From Hibiscus mutabilis (lineage: Eukaryota; Streptophyta; Magnoliopsida; Malvales; Malvaceae), in contig CM033718.1 of the NCBI GenBank assembly GCA_019671005.1, positions 37,599,826 to 37,663,825 of the forward strand: DNA of 64,000 nt, written 5' to 3'. Under the pieces are notes generated by a model. The model was not told where the DNA came from, searched no databases, and saw only the letters and a program-made list of their open reading frames with translations. The position numbers and the translations under genes are program-made. Within the stretch, counting starts at the first letter, position 1; the number at the start of each line of letters is the position of its first letter. Shown here piece by piece: positions 56,539-64,000 of the stretch.

Positions 56539-59504
56539 CTAAAAAAATAGTCTCGATACTAGTACACCTCTACCCCGTATCGATACGGTATTATTTTGCA
56601 AAAGGGTATCGGTGTGGTCCCCCACGTACCGATACAGATGGTCCATTTTACAAAACAGGGAATTCCAGTAGCTAAAACGCGCATCGATATATTTGCCCAT
56701 GTACTGACACCTGATGTAAATTCCAAAAGGGCATATCGATATGGGGCTAGGCGTACCGATACCCATGTACAATTTTGCACACTTGTGAGTTGCATCAGAC
56801 CGCACGTACCGAAACATAGAGATTCGTATCGGTACGACTGGGCCTATAATGACCTCATGGCAAAACATATGACTCTTAAGCTCAATCAAACAAGCTTCAA
56901 ACAACATATAAACAACATACCAACTCAAGTCTAACAATTTCCACGAAGATAGGGTAGCATAGGCATCAAGGAAGCAATATCTAATGAAAAAGTAGACGTA
57001 TAGGCATGATATATACTCAATCATGCTTAAATCTTCCCAAATCCCCAAATCAAAGCGTAAACCAACTTACAAGTCCAAAACACCAAATAGAACACGTCCA
57101 AAATAGGGAGTATCAAAACAACCCTCCCAATTACAACTTGGTCACATTGCCCTTTATTACTACTAAGTATTTATAAAACCATACTTGGAATTAGCTCAAT
57201 CCCTTGGATCCTTTCTTGCTTGTTCGCCACCCTGAAAGCTTACTTATATGCATTGATGAGAAAGGAGAGCGCACACATAAAATGCCTACTGAGGGATTAC
57301 CCAAAAACACTCATCAATGCATTTAAAACGATTTGCTTTAAAACATGTATTCTATATATCATGCCAAAACATCTCATGCTTCTTCTATCATTTCAAAATA
57401 TGCATAATATGCATATGCTAACATGTACATGGATCTCTAGCATAAACCATTAGGCAAACCTCAACTTAAACCTTCACATGCTTATTCTTCTAATGACAAG
57501 GCTTAAGGAGCACAACATGTATAAAATTACATTATACAAACATAATCCATTTATCATGATACATTAATTCATATATTGGCATTAGAGTGACCCAAAACCA
57601 AACCTTTCCATTTAAAGAAAACACATCAAATATACAGATTTCCAAGTGGCTCCTTTGACCACTTCAAATACATCCTAGAACCGGAGCATGGTACTACTAC
57701 CCCTCAACTGTTATGATGTATAAATCCTCCAGCAGGAGATTTCTAAGCAAATACCCCTCAACCGCTGCAGTTCCCATGGTGGAGAAACCCCTCGACACAC
57801 ATGAGGCGACTTATTATAGTGCACTTTAAACCTTATGGCTAGTCAACTATATCCAATAACTTTTAACCATTGACACTTGCCAATATACTAAATTTAAAGC
57901 ATGTTACCTCACTATTTTACATATGCACCAATCAAATCAATTTCAAATACATTAAACCATGTATTAAGCAGTCTCTAAATCCTTTCACAAACCATTTTTC
58001 ATACTTACAAATCATCAGAGTATATATCATTTGCAACATCTTTCATTGCTAAAACATGCATATAACAATAGGCAATCAAAACCATAAACAATAGCACAAG
58101 AATGTATTTTACAAAACTAAAAACGAGAGCGGGAACGACCAATAGTTACTTTCGAGCTTAGGCAAGCATTTCAAGCTTAATCTAAACTCCCAAAATCACT
58201 TTCAAACCTTTATAAAGCTTTAAATCTCGTTTCCACTCACCGAAAACACAAAAGCCCCACTTGCCGATATGAAATCAAGCGTCTGAAGCCTCCGAAACTT
58301 CACCAATTGTTGAAGGATTAGTCTCCCCTCTTTTAACCACATAACAACAAAGGATTAATGCATCATTATGCATACACAATCCCCGCAACATCAACTCCCA
58401 ACTTTGCCTTATTAAAAATCATGAAACGCCTTCTAAAAAAATTGAAAACATCACCAAACTCCACCTAAACAAATCCCAGCCACAACCTATCTATCTGAAC
58501 ACCATAACAACATTAAATAACATCTAAAAACACTTACATCCATACCTTATACCTCCAGCAATCTTCTAACACCTTAAACACCTCAAAATCTAACTATTCA
58601 CAGCCTCGAAAATTAGAAATTCAATTAGATTCGGGATTTCTATAACATTTCCATCTTTTTATCATTCAATCACATGATTAACATGATCTAAATGAATCTC
58701 GATCATTACTAATCAGATCTATAACAAAGACCTTCCAATTTCTTATTAAAACTCACTTTAAACCTTTTTAATCTTGATTAATCATCAACACATAACAAAA
58801 ATCAAATGTAATGGATCAAGAACTTTGGAATTTCAGTAAATAACATTTGATTAGAGGAGAGAAATGAAAATCACCTCTAATGGTTGGCTTCTCCCCTAAT
58901 TGGCATGAAGTGAGTGAAATCTCCAAGAAAACAAGGAAGTTTTGATGTAGAAATCAAAGAAATCAATTGAGGAATCAAAATGAAATAAAAAAAGCGTTGA
59001 TTCCTGAACATTTTGGAATAAGAAAAGTGGTTTGGCTGATGGGAAAATTGAGAGAAAAGTTGAGAGCAAAAGTAGTTACGTGAGAAAAATGATTTAGCTA
59101 TTAAAACAAATTTAATTAAATCTATTTTATTTCCATTTAATAATCATTTAATAATAGCCTAAATTAATGGAAAATCCTGATTAAAAATATTGGTAGATTA
59201 ACTCCTAAAAGATTCAAAGTTTTGACCCTTTTACGATTTAGTCACCAAAACAGTTTTAAAGATTTTACGTTTTAGTCATTAACCCAAAATATTATTAAAT
59301 TCAAATTTATTTTATCAAATTGATTTTATTATAACCCTCAATATATTAATTAGATATTTTCCAACATTTTACCCATATTTTATTTCACATTAAAAACATT
59401 TATTATGAATTATTTCCTGAAACTAACTTGAACCGACTGATCCGGTTCACTCGAACTGTCTATTCTATCCCGGTAACTTCTAGTCCCAGAATCAGGGTGT
59501 TACA
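56539..59504 (-). repeat. LTR G, B-related, left end truncated
   Basis: Ends CAGGGTGTTACA at 59504. Internal landmarks (TTTCCACTCACCGAAAACAC near 58230, GGCCTATAATGACCT near 56845) parallel those of B in the same orientation. The left start TGTAACA is missing at the MULE junction. No coding sequence. The left 300 bp carry a GTATCGATAC array. Confidence 0.75.
56543..56850. repeat. GTATCGATAC motif array in LTR G
   Basis: Exact copy at 56577-56586 plus degenerate copies (GTATCGGTGT, GTACCGATAC twice, ATATCGATAT, GTATCGGTAC). The spacers differ from those of the B LTRs. Confidence 0.75.
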
Positions 59505-60600
59505 ACTTTATTTTTTTATTTTTTTTATTTTTCTTAGGTACGTTCTAGTGCATGACCAAAAGGTCTAACTCAGACCTTATTCTCCCGTTAAATCCAGAGA
59601 TCGATAAGACTTTGAGGAATATACAACGAGAAAAGAAGAATATGGTGAATGAGAATGAAGGTGACAACCATGAGAACGAGAAAAATTGAGATGTACAACA
59701 AGTTGATGGACAAGGAGTTGTTAACGCAACTCATAATAATGGCCATATATGGCAGGATGATCCACCACCTACCAAACCTAGAAGGCCCATCAAAATGCAT
59801 ATCGAGCTCGTTATCAAAAACCTCAACCCATCGATAGTTGTGTTGGATCTAGGGACAACTCACTTTGAGCTAAAGCTTGTTATGTTCAACATGCTCAACA
59901 CTATTGGACAATTTGGAGGATTAGCAAGAAAGGATGGTTGAAAGGACATTCAAGCTTCCTTTGAAATTTGTGCCTACTTTCGACAACCAGGGATTCTAGA
60001 CGATGCATTGAGACTCAAATTATTTCCCTATTCCATGCTAGATTAGGGCATGGTTGAAGACTTGTTCCTCAAGATCCATTATATCTTGTGATCACTTGTG
60101 CAACAGGTTTCTGCACAGATATGATCCACCGAACATACACAATCAAAAGCAGAGCGATATTATCTCATTCCAAAAATATGATGACGAATCTATGTATACA
60201 AAGACATGTTACGCAAGTGCTCGATCCTTGGATTCCATGATTGACTACAGATCATGACATTTTATAATGGAGTCAACACACCTACAAGGATGATGATTGA
60301 CTCGTCAACCGACAAAGAACATGATAAGGTCTTCGACATATTAGATCAGATAGCCAACACCGACTACCAGTTCCCAAGGGGGAGATTGAAGCCCGAACCT
60401 AAACATTCTAGAACACTTCAGTTAGATGAATCTCAGATTGTAGCGGATCAACTCTCTACCATTGCAAACCTGGTCAAGAACATGCAAGCACTGTCCAATG
60501 TTGGAGTGGCCAAGATAGTGCAATACATTTCTGAGCATTGTGATGGGGAATACCAGGTGAGTGAATGCCCCCAACAATAAGAATATAGATGCTCGTAGGG
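59505..60600 (+). pseudogene. Athila-type element #2: leader and gag (broken)
   Basis: T-rich leader, then ATG at 59552 (MTKRSNSDLILPLNPEIDKT), homologous to the gag start of element #1 (WSYDPEIERTLR). Capsid remnants: FELKLVMFNMLNTIGQFGGL (59860-59925), QASFEICAYFRQPGILDDAL (about 59950-60010), MTFYNGVNTPTRMMIDSS (60254-60306), VFDILDQIANTDYQFPRG, and a knuckle remnant HCDGEYQVSECPQ (about 60535-60575). More than ten stops or shifts. Its 5' LTR and primer site are not present: LTR G ends just 47 bases before the ATG. Confidence 0.88.
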
Positions 60601-61429
60601 AATACCAACCGGAACAACAATCCGTACTCCAACACCTATAACCCAGGGTGGCGGCAACATCCAAATTTTGGATAAGAAGGCAACAAGGTTAATTTAGGAG
60701 CACAACAGAATACCGTAAATGAACCTCCTAGATTCCAGCAACTGACTTTGAGGCAAACCCAAGGAGCTTCTAACTCCAACTCTATTTTATGAAACCTGCC
60801 CAAGTTATTTTGCAAGATCAAGTAGTTCATTTGTAGAACCATAATGACATGCTCACAACGTAGGTTGCCATGTTCTAAAATCAGCAATCGATCATGTAAA
60901 ACAATTATACGGTCCTTGGAGTCAAAAGTTCGGCAGATTGCCAAGATGTTGAAAGTGCGACCACCATGTGGATTACCTAGTGATATTAAAGTCACTAAAG
61001 CCTTTAATAAAGAGCAATGCAATGCCATCATACTATGTAGTGGCACAAAATTGAGGACAAAAGCCATGTTTGGGGGGAGATTCTCATGCAACTCCCACTC
61101 CAAGCAAGCCGTCCAATGATGCTCTTGCACCTAAGGAACCAGTTCTTGTGCCTGATACAGTGAGTAATATTGCTACTGATGGTAAGGAAGACAACATTGA
61201 GGATGCTCCTACATCCAATAAACCACACAATGAGCCCAGACAACAACCTCTATTCCCACAATGATTAAAAGCTCAGAAGCAGGATGTATAGTACTAGAAG
61301 TTCCTGGATATGCTCAAACAGTTGCACATCAATGTCCCACTCCTTGAGGCTATTGATTAGATGCGGATCTATGTTTAAGTTTCTAAAAGAGATCATGACA
61401 AAAAAAAGGATAGTAGGTGAAGTTGAAAT
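60601..61429 (+). pseudogene. Athila #2 gag-protease linker
   Basis: Low-conservation linker with PSKPSNDALAPKEPVLVPDT (61095-61160) and remnants NPHGGRTFN-like on the opposite strand. Several stops. Position and composition match the linker of element #1 (6690-7310). Confidence 0.6.
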
Positions 61430-62480
61430 TGTTGCTACTGGGGGTGAATGTGTGGCTGTGCTAAGTGATTTACCACCCAAAATGAAGGACCCCTAGCATT
61501 TTTACCATTCCATGCTCCATAAGCCATAACTGTTATGAGCGTTTTTATGTTATTTTGGCGCAAGTGTTAATTTGATACTGAAATCTATGTTTAAACAACT
61601 AGGGATAGGAAAAGCAAGGCCCACATCGGTGATCCTTCAGTTGGCTGATCGATTTAAAATCTGACCCGAAGGCAGAATTAAAGATGTCCTAGTAAAGGTA
61701 GATAGGTTTGTCTTTCCAGCAGACTTTATTACAATTGATTGTTAAGATGATGAGAATGCTCCTATTATTCTAGGGAGATCATTCTTGGCCACTTAGAATA
61801 TTGTGATTGATTGTGAAAATGATGAGTTCACCATGAAGATGAATGACCAAAAGATCACATTTAACGTCTTTAGTACACTCAAGTATGCGAATGACTATGT
61901 AGAATGCCAGCTTGTAGAAAGTGAAGAATCCCTCATTAAAGAGAGTTTGCATGAGATATGTTACAACAATGTGCTTAGCGCTACGAATCAAGCTGACTTT
62001 GATGAAGCCATGCATTCAGCTAAAGAAGAAGGTAAGTTTGAGATTGAACAATCTAATGTTGTGCTTACCATACCATGTATGACTTTTGAACCTTTTGATT
62101 ATGATGAGTTTAAATCTCCCAAACCATCACTTGAGCATCCACCAGAACTTTACCTTAAACCTCTTCCCCCACAATTAAAGTATACGTTGCTAGGGGAGAA
62201 TAACACGCTGCCTATTATTATGTGTGCTTGTTTAAAACCCGACCAAGAAGCTAAACTGCTAAATGTTTAATCTCAACATAAAAAAATCTTGGATTGGACA
62301 TCACTGACTTGAACTTGACATAAGTCATACTTTGTGTATGTATGAGGTTTTGTCTGTAGGAGATCATAGCAGCTTGATGACACCACAGTGGAAACTCATT
62401 CCAATGGCAAGGGATGAGGATGACATGGAGATTTTCAAATGGCATGACCTTATCTCTAATAATTCATGGGATCACTACCT
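61430..62480 (+). pseudogene. Athila #2 protease and start of RT (truncated)
   Basis: Segments in order: GECVAVLSDLPPKMKDP (61443-61493), GASVNLILKSMFKQLGIG (about 61560-61610), PEGRIKDVLVKVDRFVFPAD (about 61665-61728), NAPIILGRSFLAT (about 61755-61795), IDCENDEFTMKMNDQKITFN (61806-61865), PPELYLKPLPPQLKYTLLGE (about 62138-62200), then ILDWT (about 62287) and CMYEVL...PQWKLIP (62332-62405), the last readable trace of RT entry. The usual protease Asp before GSS is not readable. RT proper, RNase H and integrase are absent, so an internal deletion removed most of pol. Confidence 0.85.
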
Positions 62481-63317
62481 CTCACAATTCCTAAATCAAT
62501 GCCTAACCAAGCTCACCAACGTGTTGCAGTGGTTAACGATCTACAAAGGAGCGTCGATCCACCGTGATAAACACTTCACCACATTATTGGATGATTAACA
62601 CATCCTAATTTTATCCCTTTTTAATTTTTGCAATTTTAATTTCTGCATTTCTTTTTCACAAGTTTTGTTCCTTTTTGTTTAAGATTAAGTTTACTTCAGT
62701 TTGTTTACTTTTGTCCGTTATCAAGGCTGTAATTGAGAAGAAAAAGATACTTAATCTTTTGGATAAACACTGATATTTAACTCAGTAGCAGTCCACTCAT
62801 ACCAGAACATGTCTACGACCAGTAAGAAAGCAAGAAAGATTTTTTACCTCACTCTCTCTCTTACTCCCATCAGTTTTGCTTCCCCAAGCCAACCACAACC
62901 TTAACGTGTTCCACACACCATCTCTTAATCACCCCACTATTCATTATATTATCAGAATTAATGACACATTAATCACCCACAAATACACTAGTTCTGCAGT
63001 CCTCCACAATCTTACTATATCTATTATCACCATAGAATAGAAGGAGCACTTCTCTGACTATTTAGTTTATACAAAACATAACATCCTTCGTTACTCTACA
63101 AGGAAAACAACTCACCAGCCTCTAACTCTGTCTCGGATGAATTGCATTCCAACATGCTGACCCTCATTCTAGAGAACCCATCCCTACCGCTATCAGAGGC
63201 TAATCAGCTTCTTTCCAGTTCCCTACAGCAACTATATGAACTGGTCTGCCAACAGGGGATCCTTCAAGAAGAAGGGTTGGAGTTCACCCCCACATATATG
63301 TTACGATTTGACACCAA
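62481..63317 (+). other. Athila #2 3' region, mostly noncoding
   Basis: Joins the RT remnant to a T-rich stretch (62605-62720) and sequence with a short ATG frame at 62811 (MSTTSKKARKIFYLTLSLTP, hydrophobic then stopped). It may be the region between integrase and 3' LTR of the element. No recognised gene. Confidence 0.45.
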
Positions 63318-63333
63318 TGTTGAAACACCCTAA
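63142..63333 (+). CDS. Unrecognised 63-residue ORF (open frame extends upstream to about 63085)
   Basis: I do not recognise it. It reads MHSNMLTLILENPSLPLSEA then NQLLSSSLQQLYELVCQQGI, with amphipathic leucine spacing and an acidic tail (EEGLEFTPTY). The same frame is open upstream from about 63085 without an ATG. The last codons overlap the start of LTR I (63318). It could be the C-terminal remnant of a further ORF between integrase and 3' LTR of Athila #2, or chance. No neighbouring evidence decides. Confidence 0.25.
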   Translation: MHSNMLTLILENPSLPLSEANQLLSSSLQQLYELVCQQGILQEEGLEFTPTYMLRFDTNVETP

Positions 63334-63746
63334 CCTGGTTTAGAAGTAAACCGAGTCTAAAGTATTAGATACTAATTAAACAACTAACTTGAAGCTCAAG
63401 TTAATACTCGAACAAGGATAAGATAATCTACTAGAGACACAAGATTTCATTTAAACCATGAAGCAACATCTAACTTGAGACATTATAAATGATCGAATCA
63501 AGATTTTAACACTATCATGCTTTATAATTTAGCTCTTGATCATCTATAGGTTCAACTTGCAAAACAAGCAAAGGTTCAAATAGATTAGGGGTCTAACTTG
63601 GAACACAAGTAATCATTTATACATTTTAATGAAAGTGTTAATATATTACTTAAAACAAATCCTTCTTAACTATAACAACAATTTATGTAACTTGGAGCAT
63701 TTCAACCTACCAAACCTATGGATCAACCAAGAATCCACTTTAAGAC
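63318..63746. repeat. LTR I start (D-like), cut by LTR H
   Basis: TGTTGAAACACCCTAACCTG matches the D LTR start TGTAACACCCTAAACCTGGC. About 430 bp, then interrupted at 63747. No coding sequence. Confidence 0.5.
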
Positions 63747-64000
63747 TGTAACCCCCTAGATCCGGCCTAGTCGCAAGACCGGACCGAACGATTACACAGG
63801 GTTTATTAAAGAAAACCCGTGAAGGTTCTCTTTTGTAAACGACCCCTTTTATCTTTTATAGATGCAAAATTATTAACCTAAGTGTACAAACTGGCAGCGT
63901 GTGAAAATACAACTCAATCGGGTGTCGATTTGACATCCAATTGCAACGACTTGCATTTAGGGACGGATTTGCAAATTTGACAAATTATAAGGACTTATTG
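63747..64000. repeat. LTR H start, runs off the window
   Basis: TGTAACCCCCTAGATCCGGC, then CTAGTCGCAAGACCGG, an LTR start of the same TGTAACACC type as D and the left-edge element. Its end lies outside. Confidence 0.55.

Noticed and set aside
1..64000. tRNA, rRNA or intact host protein-coding gene
   Set aside because: None seen on reading both strands; tRNA-like matches are only primer binding sites.

Overview
This is plant nuclear DNA, most likely from a dicot (species not determinable here). It is AT-rich, and I find no intact host gene, tRNA, rRNA, CRISPR array or operon. Nearly everything readable is decayed transposable element: Ty3/gypsy LTR retrotransposons of the Athila, Ogre (Tat) and Tekay/Del types, one LINE fragment, one MuDR-type DNA transposon, and several solo LTRs. 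The look is that of a heterochromatic, gene-poor region. Every coding region is broken by stops or frameshifts, so coordinates of domains are approximate.

Layout. 1-1630: the 3' part of a plus-strand Tekay-type pol with polypurine tract, running into its 3' LTR at 1631. 2041-3200: unclassified sequence with an LTR-like right end. 3206-3727: LINE reverse transcriptase fragment. About 3729-8860: plus-strand Athila-type element #1 (LTR, tRNA-Asp-type primer site, gag, protease, RT), cut off in RT. 8861-55565: one large minus-strand Ogre-type element split by nested insertions. Its 2.4-kb LTRs lie at 8861-14034 (interrupted by a 2.8-kb solo LTR) and 53157-55565. Its 3' untranslated region has a higher-order minisatellite. 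INT, RNase H and RT lie at 15833-19251, the rest of the protease region at 19561-19918 and 47009-48240, gag at 48240-49966, the extra Ogre ORF1 at about 50500-52415, and the primer site at 53136-53153.

Inside the Ogre protease region sits a 27-kb insertion complex (19919-47008). It starts with a minus-strand Tekay/Del element (called B here; LTR, PPT, gag-pol, tRNA-iMet-type primer site, second LTR), whose right LTR is truncated. Next come three tandem units of about 3.97 kb of another long LTR (called C). The middle unit is a chimera of its neighbours. The third unit carries two solo LTRs with perfect 5-bp target duplications: F (39850-41358) and D (43329-46621).

55566-63317: a truncated MULE transposase, a truncated B-related LTR (G), then a second, internally deleted Athila-type element. 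63318-64000: two LTR starts running off the window.

How the parts relate. The nesting gives a relative order. Ogre arrived after Athila #1 or beside it; B and C entered Ogre; F and D entered C; a B-family solo LTR entered the left Ogre LTR. The least expected signals are short palindromes concentrated in particular LTRs (GTATCGATAC arrays in B-type LTRs; GTTGCC-NN-GGCAAC palindromes in solo LTR F), the chimeric tandem unit, and the higher-order repeat in the Ogre 3' region.
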